Shown: positions 32,146 to 40,756, counted from the first letter of the stretch. The stretch is 64,000 nt of DNA from JANPPS01 sp965246835 (GCA_965246835.1 CBDFFQ010000001.1:2852001-2916000); one strand, 5' to 3'. A program made the numbers and translations. Notes: generated by a model from the letters alone, not told the origin.

Positions 32146-33080
32146 CGCCTGAGCCGGGGGTCGATCGCCAGGAACAGCAGGTCCACAACCAGGTTCGTCA
32201 GCACGAACAGCCCGACCACCACCAGCACGGCGCCCTGCAGCACCGGGAAATTGCGGGCGTTGATCGCGTCCAGCACCAGCCGACCCAGACCGGGGCGGGA
32301 GAACACGATCTCCACCAGGACCGCGCCCCCCAGCAGCCGCCCGATGCCGAGCCCGACGACCGCGAGCGGCGCCAGGGCCGCGTTCTTCAGCGCCAGCCGG
32401 TAAACGATGGTGCGGGATGCCAGGCCATAGGCGCGGGCGGTCCGGATATATGGCTCGGCCAGGACTTCCAGCATCGAGGTGCGCACCAGCCGGGCCAGGA
32501 ACCCGACCCAACCGACGGACAGCGCCACCGTGGGCAAGATCAACCGCCTGGCCTGGTCCCCCCAGTCATCCACCCGCCCGGTGCCGAGCACGGGCAGCCA
32601 GTCCAGGTAGACGGAAAACACCACCAGCAGCAGGATCGCGATGACGAAACTCGGGATGGCGATCATGGCCACGGACGCGCCGGCCAGCCCGTGATCGAGC
32701 CACGAGCCCGGCCGCACCGCCGCCCAGCAGCCGAGCGGCACCGCGATCACGATCGACAGGATCATGGACGCCGCCGTCAGCACCAGCGTGTAGGGCAGCA
32801 CGGACCCCACGACGGCCGCCACCTTGCGCCCGCTCAGCACGTCGGTGCCGAGGTCTCCCGTGGCGAGATGCGCCAGGAACCGCCACAGCCGGACGTGCAC
32901 GGGCTGATCGAGCCCCATCTCCTGAATGAACCGCCGCGCCGCCTCCGGACTGGCCTGCGGACCCAGCAGGGCGGAAGCCGGGTCACCCGGCACGAGCGTC
33001 GTCAGCAGGAACAGCAGCACCACGGCGCCACCCACGACGAGCACGGTCGTCAGCAGGCGGCTCAGGACAGCGCGGAGCAT
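32142..33080 (-). CDS. Dipeptide-type ABC importer permease (DppB-like), operon 1
   Basis: 312 residues, six helices, N-terminal LVPGDPASALLGPQASPEA and C-terminal EIVFSRPGLGRLVLDAINARN are DppB hallmarks. Separated from the solute-binding protein gene by 90 bases that contain a strong hairpin (33091-33114). Confidence 0.92.
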   Translation of the reverse strand: MLRAVLSRLLTTVLVVGGAVVLLFLLTTLVPGDPASALLGPQASPEAARRFIQEMGLDQPVHVRLWRFLAHLATGDLGTDVLSGRKVAAVVGSVLPYTLVLTAASMILSIVIAVPLGCWAAVRPGSWLDHGLAGASVAMIAIPSFVIAILLLVVFSVYLDWLPVLGTGRVDDWGDQARRLILPTVALSVGWVGFLARLVRTSMLEVLAEPYIRTARAYGLASRTIVYRLALKNAALAPLAVVGLGIGRLLGGAVLVEIVFSRPGLGRLVLDAINARNFPVLQGAVLVVVGLFVLTNLVVDLLFLAIDPRLRR

Positions 33081-33090
33081 CGTCCCTTCC

Positions 33091-33114
33091 CCCTCTCCCG
33101 CTGGCGGGAGAGGG
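33091..33114. repeat. REP-like hairpin between solute-binding protein and permease genes, operon 1
   Basis: Perfect 11-bp arms CCCTCTCCCGC/GCGGGAGAGGG with a 2-base loop. Identical arms occur at the equivalent position of operon 2 (46074-46097). A hairpin here would stabilise or end part of the mRNA so that the binding protein is made in excess, as known for malE-malF in enterics; for this genome that is inference. Confidence 0.75.
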
Positions 33115-33170
33115 TCGGGGTGCGGGTGGGGCGACCCGGGTGGGCCAGCGCCGGTGACCTCACTGGCCGA

Positions 33171-34697
33171 TCAAGCCCCCGAAAACCGGTCCAACGCCCA
33201 ATCGATCCCCGTCGGCAACAGCGCCGGCTTCAGCCAGTCGCGGTAGGCGAACACGCTGAGGTCATACGTCAGCCACACGAACGCGCCGCTCTCCGCCATG
33301 CGTTTCTGCGCTTCGATGAACAGCGCCGTCCGCTTCGCGTCGTCGAGTTCGGCGGAGCCCTGGTCCAGCAGCGTGTCGAACGCCGGGTCGGACCAGCGCT
33401 GCCAGTTCCAGGTGCCGATCTGGGACGTGGTGAACCATTGCGCGAGGAAGTTGGGGTCGAGCTTGCCGTTGAACCGGATGATGAACAGGTCGAGCGTCTT
33501 GCCCACCTCGCCCTTGCCGGCAGAGAAGAAGGCGCCGGCGTCCTGCGCATCCACCTCGAGCGTCACGCCGATCTCCGCCAGCAGTGCCCGGGCCACGAGC
33601 GCCATGGTCTGATACACCGGTTGGTTCTGCACCAGGATGCGGGCGCGGAACCCGGCGGCATGCCCGGCCTCCGCCATCAGCTTCTTCGCGCCCGCCACAT
33701 CCCGCTTCGGCGCCGGCGCCTCCGCCCAGTGCCCCAACACTTCCGGCATGATGAGCGCCCGGGCCCGCGGCGCCTGCCCGTTATAGCCGGCCAGCAGCAT
33801 CTGATCGACATCGAGCGCCATCGCGATCGCGCGCCGCACGCGCACATCGTCGAACGGCGGCTTCTCCACGTTCATGCCCAGCCACACATTGGCGATGCCC
33901 GGCTGCTGCGCGACGACGAGGCCCGGCGCCTTCTTCAAGGGCTCCGCCACCTGCGGCGGCAGGGCGGCGAAATCGAGGTCGTTGCCGCGCAAGCCAAGCT
34001 CGGTCGTCTTCGGGTCCGGCACGTAGCGTACGGCCACCTCCTCGAAGCCGGAGCGCGGGCCGGTATAGGCCGGGTTGCGCTTCAGCACGACCTGCCGCTG
34101 CTTCTCGAAACTGGTCACCATCATCGGGCCGGAGCCGACGGGGCGGGTATTGTGCTCGGTGCCACGCTGATCGACCGCCTTGCGGCTCAGGATGCAGCCC
34201 GCGACATCCCCAAGTGCGATGGTGAACAGCCCGGCGCGCGGCCGCTCCATCACGATGCGGCCCGACAGCTTGTCCGTGACCTCCACCTCCTTGAGACCGG
34301 CCCACTCGCCCTTGTAGGGGCTCTCCTTGCCGTTCCAGCCCTTGATGAACCGCTCGTAGGAGAACTTCACGTCATCGGCCGTGACCTCCCCGAAGCCGTC
34401 GGAGAACATCTGACCGGGCTTCAGGCGAAACTCGACCACGGTCGGGGATGTCTGCTTCACATACTCGGCCGCATCGAGCGTGAGCGCGCCGCCGCCGGGC
34501 GCCACCGTGATCAGGCGCTGCGTGATGGCCCGCACGATATTGCCGTCCTGCAGCCCGCTGCGAAAGGCGGGGTCCAGCACCTCGAAATCCCGGTCGACGC
34601 GGACGGAGATGGCGGTGCGGGCCTGCGCGAGGGCAGGGGCCGACAGGAAGGGCAAGGCGGCAGCGGCGCCCAGAAGGTCGCGGCGTGTGGCGGTCAT
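33171..34697 (-). CDS. Peptide-type ABC importer solute-binding protein (SBP family 5), operon 1
   Basis: 508 residues from ATG 34697. Signal peptide MTATRRDLLGAAAALPFLSA with twin arginines suggests Tat export. SBP_bac_5 domain follows: VLDPAFRSGLQDG, VEFRLKPGQMFSDG, ADDVKFSYERFIKG, PVGSGPMMVTSFEKQRQVVLKR (in parts), RVRRAIAMALDVDQML. Periplasmic capture of an oligopeptide-like ligand. The upstream 164 bases to the divergent Uma2 gene hold the promoter. Confidence 0.93.
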   Translation of the reverse strand: MTATRRDLLGAAAALPFLSAPALAQARTAISVRVDRDFEVLDPAFRSGLQDGNIVRAITQRLITVAPGGGALTLDAAEYVKQTSPTVVEFRLKPGQMFSDGFGEVTADDVKFSYERFIKGWNGKESPYKGEWAGLKEVEVTDKLSGRIVMERPRAGLFTIALGDVAGCILSRKAVDQRGTEHNTRPVGSGPMMVTSFEKQRQVVLKRNPAYTGPRSGFEEVAVRYVPDPKTTELGLRGNDLDFAALPPQVAEPLKKAPGLVVAQQPGIANVWLGMNVEKPPFDDVRVRRAIAMALDVDQMLLAGYNGQAPRARALIMPEVLGHWAEAPAPKRDVAGAKKLMAEAGHAAGFRARILVQNQPVYQTMALVARALLAEIGVTLEVDAQDAGAFFSAGKGEVGKTLDLFIIRFNGKLDPNFLAQWFTTSQIGTWNWQRWSDPAFDTLLDQGSAELDDAKRTALFIEAQKRMAESGAFVWLTYDLSVFAYRDWLKPALLPTGIDWALDRFSGA

Positions 34698-34861
34698 GGG
34701 CGGGGCTCCTGGTCGCGGCTGTTCCGCAAACGTGACGTGGCGGGCCGGGTTCGCAAGGCCCGCGCCGGAAAGGGGCTGCATCCTGGCCGCAGGCGTGGCG
34801 GATTGGCAAATCTGCGGCACATTGATATGCGCGTCTGATCGGTTTTGCGGTAGGTTCAGGC

Positions 34862-35476
34862 ATGAGCCAAGCTTTGCAGCGACACATGACACTGGCTGAG
34901 TTCCTGGAGTGGGAAGACGGCCAGGAAACGAAATGGGAGTTCGACGGGTTCGAGCCAGTCGCTATGGCTGGTGGATCGTTGGCTCATGCTCGAATTCAAC
35001 GAAATCTTGCGATTTCGGTGGGCTCTCGCCTCCGAGGGACGAAGTGCGAGTTCATCGGCAGCGATCTGAAGATCGAGGTGGTCGGGCGCATTCGTTACCC
35101 GGACGGCTTCGTCCTGTGTTCGACCTTCCCTCGGGATACCAAGGTGGTGACCGGAGCCGTCGTGGTGTTCGAGATCCTGAGCCCCAGCACGGCCAAGATC
35201 GATTTCAGGGACAAGAACGGCGAATACGAGGCCACCCCCTCCATCCGCCGCTACGTTATTCTCGACCAAGACCAGATCGGCGGCACGATGTGGGAGCGTC
35301 AGGGATCGGAGTGGGTCGGGCACGTCATCAAGGACGGCGCCACGCTCCACATGCCGGAAATCGGCATCACGGTGCCGTTGGCTGAACTGTATGAGGGCGT
35401 GGACCTCGCGCCGAACCTGCCGCATCCGCTCGCGTTGCCTCCGGAAACGGAGCCATCCCATGCCGCACACCCCTGA
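34862..35476 (+). CDS. Uma2-family (DUF820) putative restriction-endonuclease-fold protein
   Basis: 204 residues. Starts MTLAEFLEWE after a short leader, has WEFDGFEPVAMAGGSLAHARI, then the PD-(D/E)XK-like core: Asp in RYPDGFVL, Glu in VVFEILSPST, and YEATPSIRRYVILDQD. Uma2 proteins are abundant in cyanobacteria and some alphaproteobacteria; the biological role is unknown and no partner methylase is nearby. Overlaps the next small gene by 17 bases. Composition is less GC-rich than the flanking operons. Confidence 0.85.
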   Translation: MSQALQRHMTLAEFLEWEDGQETKWEFDGFEPVAMAGGSLAHARIQRNLAISVGSRLRGTKCEFIGSDLKIEVVGRIRYPDGFVLCSTFPRDTKVVTGAVVVFEILSPSTAKIDFRDKNGEYEATPSIRRYVILDQDQIGGTMWERQGSEWVGHVIKDGATLHMPEIGITVPLAELYEGVDLAPNLPHPLALPPETEPSHAAHP

Positions 35477-35669
35477 CGTGCCTGCCTATGGCGAAGACGA
35501 CGAAGCCGCCGCCCTGAGCCACCCCGCCACGGTCGCGTCGGCCGCGGCCAAGCAGGCCGCCGCCAAAATCCCTCCGCCCGGGGCCCCCGTCGAGAGCCAC
35601 GGCACGACGGAGACCGACGTGGCCCGCAACCTCGCCCTCACCGCCGCCCGCAACCAGGCGCAAACCTAG
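35460..35669 (+). CDS. Hypothetical small Ala-rich protein
   Basis: 69 residues starting MPHTPDVPAYGEDDEAAALS, Ala/Pro/Thr-rich, no motif, predicted disordered. It overlaps the end of the Uma2 gene. Its 3' end (ARNLALTAARNQAQT) is copied twice in the tandem repeat array directly downstream, where the copies are fused to sequence from the convergent DUF484 gene. Confidence 0.5.
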   Translation: MPHTPDVPAYGEDDEAAALSHPATVASAAAKQAAAKIPPPGAPVESHGTTETDVARNLALTAARNQAQT

Positions 35670-35676
35670 CCCCTTA

Positions 35677-36209
35677 CCGCTTGTCCTGAGCTTGTCGAAG
35701 GACGGTCCAGCGATACCGCCCTTCGACCGGCTCAGGGCTAGCGGGCCGAGCGCAGCACCGCCGCGATCGTCTGACCCAGGAATCCGAGCGCCCCGGCCGT
35801 CGCAGGCCGCGGCGAAGCAGGCTGCCCGCAACCTCGCCCTCGCCGCCGCCCGCAACCAGGCGCAAAGCTAACCCCGTACCGCTTGTCCTGAGCTTGTCGA
35901 AGGACGGTCCAGCGATACCGCCCTTCGACAAGCTCAGGGCTAGCGGGCCGAGCGCAGCACCGCCGCGATCGTCTGACCCAGGAAGCCGAGCGCCCCGACC
36001 GTCGCAGGCCGCGGCGAAGCAGGCTGCCCGCAACCTCGCCCCCGCCGCCGCCCGCAACCAGGTGCAAACCTAGCCCCATACCGCTTGTCCTGAGCTTGTC
36101 GAAGGACGGTCCAGCGGTACCGCCCTTCTACGGGCGCAGGGCTAGCGGGCCGAGCGCAGCACCGCCGCGATCGTCTGACCCAGGAAGCCGAGCGCCCCGG
36201 CCGTCGCGC
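35677..36209. repeat. 202-bp tandem repeat array between two convergent genes
   Basis: Units start with CCGCTTGTCCTGAGCTTGTC at 35677, 35879 and 36081, an exact 202-bp period; the third unit is partial and becomes the real 3' end of the DUF484 gene. Each unit has: a REP palindrome (CTGAGCTTGTCGAAG opposite CTTCGACAAGCTCAG), then about 65 bp copied from the end of the DUF484 gene (GCTAGCGGGCCGAGCGCAGC onward), then about 70 bp like the end of the small gene at 35460 (GCCCGCAACCTCGCCC onward). One arm is degraded in the first and third units. Confidence 0.9.
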
Positions 36210-36765
36210 CCGCCAGCGCCCGCCCGTCCCGGCACGCGAGTGCCAGCAGGGCCGGCCCCTGCTCCAAATCTACCCGGACCAAGGCCTCCCGCCGGGCCAG
36301 GGCTGCCGCCGCCTCTCCATGCAGGATCGGGTCGCGATGCGCGTCCTGTATCACCGAAACCCGGCGGCCCAGCAGCGCGGCAACCGTCCCCGGCGGCACC
36401 CAGGCAGCGCCAGGGCAGGCGGCTTCGCAACAGAGGCGCGCGCTATCGATCCGGAGCAAGGCCGTCAGATCGCCCAGCGTCGCCGCCGGGTCAGCCGCGC
36501 GCATCAAGGCCAACGCCGCTTCCTGCATCCTATGGGTAAACCCCTCGGCGGCCCGGCGGTCCTCGGTCCCGGCGCGCAGATCGGCCCGCGCCCGCGCCAG
36601 CATCGCCGCCATGTGGTCCGCCAGCCGGTCCCCATGCAGGCGGCGCGGCGGCTCCAATGCGGCATACAGCTCGGGATGCAGCGCGAGCCAGCCGGGCTCG
36701 GCCCGCAGGAACGCCGCCACCGCCTCCGGCGCCGGATGCAGCCGCTTGGCCGCGCGGTCAGCCAT
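36142..36765 (-). CDS. DUF484-family protein
   Basis: 207 residues from ATG 36765. N-terminal helical stretch AAFLRAEPGWLALHPELYAALEPP and RLADHMAAMLARARADLR, then a GAF-like domain (LTALLRIDSARLCCEA, ALVRVDLEQGPALLALACRDG, GALGFLGQTIAAVLRSAR). DUF484 genes commonly sit near xerC or priA in proteobacteria; here priA is divergent 66 bases away. Function unknown. Its last 67 bases are duplicated in the adjacent tandem repeat. Confidence 0.8.
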   Translation of the reverse strand: MADRAAKRLHPAPEAVAAFLRAEPGWLALHPELYAALEPPRRLHGDRLADHMAAMLARARADLRAGTEDRRAAEGFTHRMQEAALALMRAADPAATLGDLTALLRIDSARLCCEAACPGAAWVPPGTVAALLGRRVSVIQDAHRDPILHGEAAAALARREALVRVDLEQGPALLALACRDGRALAGATAGALGFLGQTIAAVLRSAR

Positions 36766-36831
36766 GGCGGACCATTTGCAAACCCGGCCACTTCGTCGCA
36801 TTGCGGGGCATCACTACTCCTGGGTCGGCGG

Positions 36832-39030
36832 GTGGACAGCTCGGATCAAACCCTACAGGCCCGCGCCTTCTCGCGGAAGCGCACACCGGTGCTGCTGCCG
36901 CGCCCGTTCCGCGGGCCGTTCGACTACGCCGTGCCCGATCACCTGGCCCCCCGGCCCGGGGATGTCGTGCTGGTCCCGCTCAACCGGCGGGAGGAGGTGG
37001 GCGTCGTGTGGGACGGACCGTCCGACGGCGCGGTGGCCGACACCCGCCTCAAGCCCATCACCGCCATGCTCGAGACGCCCCCCTTGCCGGAGGCGCAGCG
37101 CCGCTTCGTGGACTGGGTCGCCGCCTACACCCTCGCGCTCCCCGGCGAAGTGCTGGCGATGGCGCTGCGGATCAACGCGCTACAACCGGAGGCGCCGTCC
37201 CCCGGTTGGGCGCCGATGCCGGGCGCCACGGCCAAAACCCCGGCCCGGCAGCGCGTGCTGGACGCCCTCGCGGACGGCGCCCCCCGCGCCATGGCCGAGC
37301 TGACGCGGCTGGCCGGGGTGGGCACCGGCGTCGTGCGCGGCATGGCAGAGGCCGGGCTGCTGCTGGCGGTGGCGCTGCCGTCCCGCGCCCCGTTCACTCC
37401 GCCCGACACGATCCGCCCCGGCCCCGTCCTGTCCGCCGACCAATCCGCCGCCGCCCAGCACCTTCGCGTCGCGGTCGCCGCGCACCAGTTCGGCGTAACC
37501 CTGCTCGACGGCGTCACCGGCTCCGGCAAGACGGAGGTCTATCTCGAAGCCGTGGCCGAGTGCGTGGCATCGGGCCGGCAGGCACTGGTGCTGCTGCCGG
37601 AAATCGCGCTCAGCTCGCAATGGCTGGAGCGGTTCACCGCCCGCTTTGGCGCCCCCCCCGCCGTGTGGCATTCGGACCTCGCCTCACGCACCCGGCGCAT
37701 CACCTGGCGCGCCGTGGCGGAGGGCGCGGCCCCGGTCGTGGTCGGCGCCCGCTCCGCCCTGTTCCTGCCCTTCCCCGATCTCGGCCTGATCGTGGTCGAT
37801 GAGGAGCATGAGACCGCGTTCAAGCAAGAGGACGGCGTGGTCTATCACGCGCGGGACATGGCGGTGGTCCGCGCCCGGCTGAGCGACGCCCCGGCCGTCC
37901 TGGTCTCCGCCACGCCCAGCCTCGAGACGCTGCACAATGTCGAGACCGGGCGGTACCACCGCCTCACGCTCGCCTCTCGCCACGGCGGCGCATCCTTGCC
38001 GACGGTGACGGCGCTCGACCTCCGCCTGCATCCCCCGGCGCGCGGGCATTTCCTGTCCCCCGTCCTGGTCACGGCGGTGCAAGAGACGATCGCGCGCGGC
38101 GAGCAGGCGATGCTGTTCCTGAACCGCCGCGGCTACGCCCCGCTCACGCTCTGCCGCCATTGCGGGCACCGGATGCAATGTCCGAACTGCACCGCATGGC
38201 TGGTCGAACACCGCGCCCGCCGCGTGCTGACCTGCCACCACTGCGCCCATACCGAGGCCATCCCGGACCACTGCCCCGCCTGCGACGCCGAACACAGCCT
38301 CACCCCGATCGGACCGGGCGTCGAACGCATCACCGAGGAAGCCGCCGCCGCCTTCCCGGAGGCGCGCACGCTGGTCATGGCCTCCGACACGCTCCCCGGC
38401 CCGCATGCCGCGGCGGAGGCGGCGCACCGGATCGAACGCCGGGAAATCGATCTGATCATCGGCACCCAGATCGTCGCCAAAGGCTGGCATTTCCCCCACT
38501 TGACCCTGGTAGGGGTGGTGGACGCCGACCTCGGCCTGGCCGGCGGCGACCTCCGCGCGGCGGAGCGGACGGTGCAGCTGCTCCACCAGGTCGCGGGCCG
38601 CGCCGGGCGGGCGGAGGCGCCGGGCCAGGTGCTGCTGCAGACCTTTTCGCCGGAGCATCCGGTGATGCAGGCCCTCGTCGGCGGTGACCTCGCTGCCTTC
38701 ATGACCGCCGAATCCGACAGCCGCCGCCCCGGCCACTGGCCCCCCTACGGCCGCCTCGCCGCCCTGATCGTGAGCGCCGACACCGCGGGGGAGGCGGACG
38801 CGCTGGCCGCCGCCCTGGGCCGCGCGGCACCGCGGGGTGACAGGGTGGTGGTGCTCGGCCCAGCCCCGGCGCCCCTCGCGATCCTGCGCGGGCGGCATCG
38901 GCGCCGCTTGCTGCTGAAGGCGCGGCGGGATGTGGCGGTGCAACCCTTGCTGCGGGCCTGGCTTGCGGCGGTGGAGGTCAGGGGCGGGGCGCGGGTGGAC
39001 GTAGATGTCGATCCAATCTCGTTTTTGTAA
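36832..39030 (+). CDS. priA: Primosomal replication restart helicase PriA
   Basis: 732 residues from GTG 36832, the first start giving the usual N-terminal 3'BD region (TPVLLPRPFRGPFDYAVPD). Walker A GVTGSGKTEV at about 225-234, DEEH at about 322-325, zinc cysteines in CRHCGH, CPNC, CHHC and CPAC between about 441 and 485, and the motif VAGRAGRAEAPGQVLLQT. Ends DVDPISFL, a normal PriA C-terminus. The stop codon lies in the first copy of a 17-bp direct repeat. Restarts stalled forks by loading DnaB. Confidence 0.96.
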   Translation: MDSSDQTLQARAFSRKRTPVLLPRPFRGPFDYAVPDHLAPRPGDVVLVPLNRREEVGVVWDGPSDGAVADTRLKPITAMLETPPLPEAQRRFVDWVAAYTLALPGEVLAMALRINALQPEAPSPGWAPMPGATAKTPARQRVLDALADGAPRAMAELTRLAGVGTGVVRGMAEAGLLLAVALPSRAPFTPPDTIRPGPVLSADQSAAAQHLRVAVAAHQFGVTLLDGVTGSGKTEVYLEAVAECVASGRQALVLLPEIALSSQWLERFTARFGAPPAVWHSDLASRTRRITWRAVAEGAAPVVVGARSALFLPFPDLGLIVVDEEHETAFKQEDGVVYHARDMAVVRARLSDAPAVLVSATPSLETLHNVETGRYHRLTLASRHGGASLPTVTALDLRLHPPARGHFLSPVLVTAVQETIARGEQAMLFLNRRGYAPLTLCRHCGHRMQCPNCTAWLVEHRARRVLTCHHCAHTEAIPDHCPACDAEHSLTPIGPGVERITEEAAAAFPEARTLVMASDTLPGPHAAAEAAHRIERREIDLIIGTQIVAKGWHFPHLTLVGVVDADLGLAGGDLRAAERTVQLLHQVAGRAGRAEAPGQVLLQTFSPEHPVMQALVGGDLAAFMTAESDSRRPGHWPPYGRLAALIVSADTAGEADALAAALGRAAPRGDRVVVLGPAPAPLAILRGRHRRRLLLKARRDVAVQPLLRAWLAAVEVRGGARVDVDVDPISFL

Positions 39031-39056
39031 TATAAATTTGTTTTTGTAATGTAAAT
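39021..39056. repeat. 17-bp direct repeat across the priA stop codon
   Basis: GTTTTTGTAATATAAAT at 39021-39037 and GTTTTTGTAATGTAAAT at 39040-39056 differ at one base and are 19 bp apart. The first copy contains the priA TAA. It marks an abrupt change from GC-rich to AT-rich sequence. Confidence 0.8.
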
Positions 39057-39338
39057 TAGACATGGTGGGAAGGTGAGGATTAAGGGACGCGACTTGCGTT
39101 CCACCATTTCCGCGGCTGTGTAACCACAATTATATGAGCAATCTGTTAGTGCGAGTTCTCGCGTGACGGAAGTGTATTGTTCGGGCGACGCCCCTTCAGG
39201 ACGGAGCACAAGATTCGAAGCTGACTGGACACTGCCGCAAAGGCAATCCAATATCGAAAAGACCGAAACGAGGCAAGAATGAATTCGAGCGAAAAAGCAG
39301 CGGCTCTGCCCTCCCACAATATTGCGGAGGCGTGACGC
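39057..39338. other. AT-rich intergenic stretch without a recognised gene
   Basis: About 280 bp with lower GC than the flanks. I see no convincing ORF, RNA fold or strong promoter boxes on either strand. It presumably carries the promoter of the gene at 39339 and may be the left part of an inserted segment. Confidence 0.5.
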
Positions 39339-40148
39339 TTGCCCCACCTGCCCGAGAGCGCCCGTCTATGGCGAGAACGCGCCGACATAGACTACATCGG
39401 CCCGTTTGTAAAAGCCTGGGCGGCCTTCAACGCGTGGTTTCGTCACGCGTCCAAGACGCACCGCGACGTAGATGGGCTTCTGTATGTGAAGAACCAGCCA
39501 AACCCCGTTCGGAATGCGATCTTGCCGCATCTGCGCAGCGCGAGCGGCGACGATCCCCCTGACGCCGAGGCGGCGCAGAAGTTTAAGATGTTGGCTAGGG
39601 ACCTGCACGTCTGCCTGGATAGCTTCCACCTCGAAATCACTCGTGATGAAGCGATCGAGCGAATTTCCTTCCGCTCGGTTTGCCTCGGCAGGGGCGCCAA
39701 CCTACCTCAGTTCTCTGAGTCATACGGCCTGCGTTATAGGATAGAAAAGGCGAATGGTTCATTTCGCAGTGTAGTGAGTTCGGTAGCCTACCCCGACGAC
39801 GTTCGTTCGACCATCGAACTCGCCAAGTTCGACGTTGAGGCGATGCAATGTCATCCTCAATTTGCGGCTCTATCCACTGCTCAACGCATTGCGCTTCTTG
39901 AGTTGTATAACCGCTGCAATCCACGGCCAATGATCGATTTGATGTCAGGGACCGGCGGTCTAATCAAAGCTGGCGATGTGGAGTTTCGATGCTCCGACAC
40001 GCAACTCTTCGCCGGCCTGATCGAGATCATCTATGCGATGCGTAACGCCCTTTTGCACGGCGAATTACAGCCGCATGACAAAGCATTCGAAGCATACGAA
40101 CCAGCCTACCGCATCGTTATGCGATTTCTAGATTCGCTCAGAGGTTAG
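39339..40148 (+). CDS. Candidate HEPN-domain protein (putative RNase), unknown function
   Basis: 269 residues, soluble, start at the codon giving MPHLPESARLWRERADIDYI. Near the N-terminus FVKAWAAFNAWF (23-34) matches the W-x-A-F-N-A-W helix seen in several uncharacterised HEPN-like families, and near the C-terminus IYAMRNALLHGEL contains R235-N-x3-H240, the Rx4H motif with a polar residue after Arg that forms the HEPN ribonuclease site. The middle (about 60-220) is not recognised. Base composition is lower in GC than all neighbours, suggesting horizontal acquisition. No nucleotidyltransferase (MNT) partner is adjacent. HEPN assignment is from motif and helix pattern only. Confidence 0.55.
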   Translation: MPHLPESARLWRERADIDYIGPFVKAWAAFNAWFRHASKTHRDVDGLLYVKNQPNPVRNAILPHLRSASGDDPPDAEAAQKFKMLARDLHVCLDSFHLEITRDEAIERISFRSVCLGRGANLPQFSESYGLRYRIEKANGSFRSVVSSVAYPDDVRSTIELAKFDVEAMQCHPQFAALSTAQRIALLELYNRCNPRPMIDLMSGTGGLIKAGDVEFRCSDTQLFAGLIEIIYAMRNALLHGELQPHDKAFEAYEPAYRIVMRFLDSLRG

Positions 40149-40236
40149 GCCTCGCCATCCTTCGTCACACCATGCTCGGCTGCGAGGCACTCGGCAGAAT
40201 GCCGCAACCGATCGAGGAGCCGGAGTAACGCTTTGC

Positions 40237-40626
40237 TTGCCCCCAAGGCAATCTGTGCCTTACTGCGAGCAAGGCTCTGTCGGGGCGCTGGTGCCGCATG
40301 ACCAGTTCGCGCTGAACCACGCGCTGCATGCCGGGCCGTTCGGGCGCGCGCTGCCGGCGGCATTGCTGGACCCCGGATGCAACTGGATCTGCGACCGCGG
40401 CGTGCCGATGTGGAACGACGCGCAAGGGGCGTTCTGCAAGCCTTACGCACCGCATGAGCCCAATGGCGCCCTGCACCTGGCGGGCCCGGCGAAGCGCACC
40501 GTTTATACGATCCACCGCACGGGTGGCGGTCAGTTCCGCACGATGCTGGTGCATGGCGCCTCCCCCGGCGCGCCCGTGCTGGTGTCCCCGCTGGAGGCGC
40601 CGGCAGCCCTGCCGGTTGCGGCCTGA
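40237..40626 (+). pseudogene. 3' fragment of an unrecognised gene
   Basis: The frame from about 40271 to the TGA at 40626 has strong third-position GC and a folded-protein look (DPGCNWICDRGVPMWND, CKPYAPHEP, RTVYTIHRTGGGQFRTMLVH), but no plausible start with ribosome site; the first eleven or so codons look like a different, lower-GC sequence. I read it as the C-terminal part of a gene whose 5' end was lost when the segment to the left was inserted or deleted. Family unknown. Confidence 0.5.
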
Positions 40627-40756
40627 GCCGATGCGAATGCTGATGGCGCCAGGGGCCACCCAACTCTTCGGACTCAGGATATGCTGACATATAGAGATGG
40701 TAAGCGCTCGTCGAGAATGTTTCCAGCGCAGGTGTCACACTGCCGTGGCTCTCCTC

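Noticed and set aside
37684..39129. 481-codon minus-strand frame opposite priA
   Set aside because: Antisense of intact priA with no recognisable domain.
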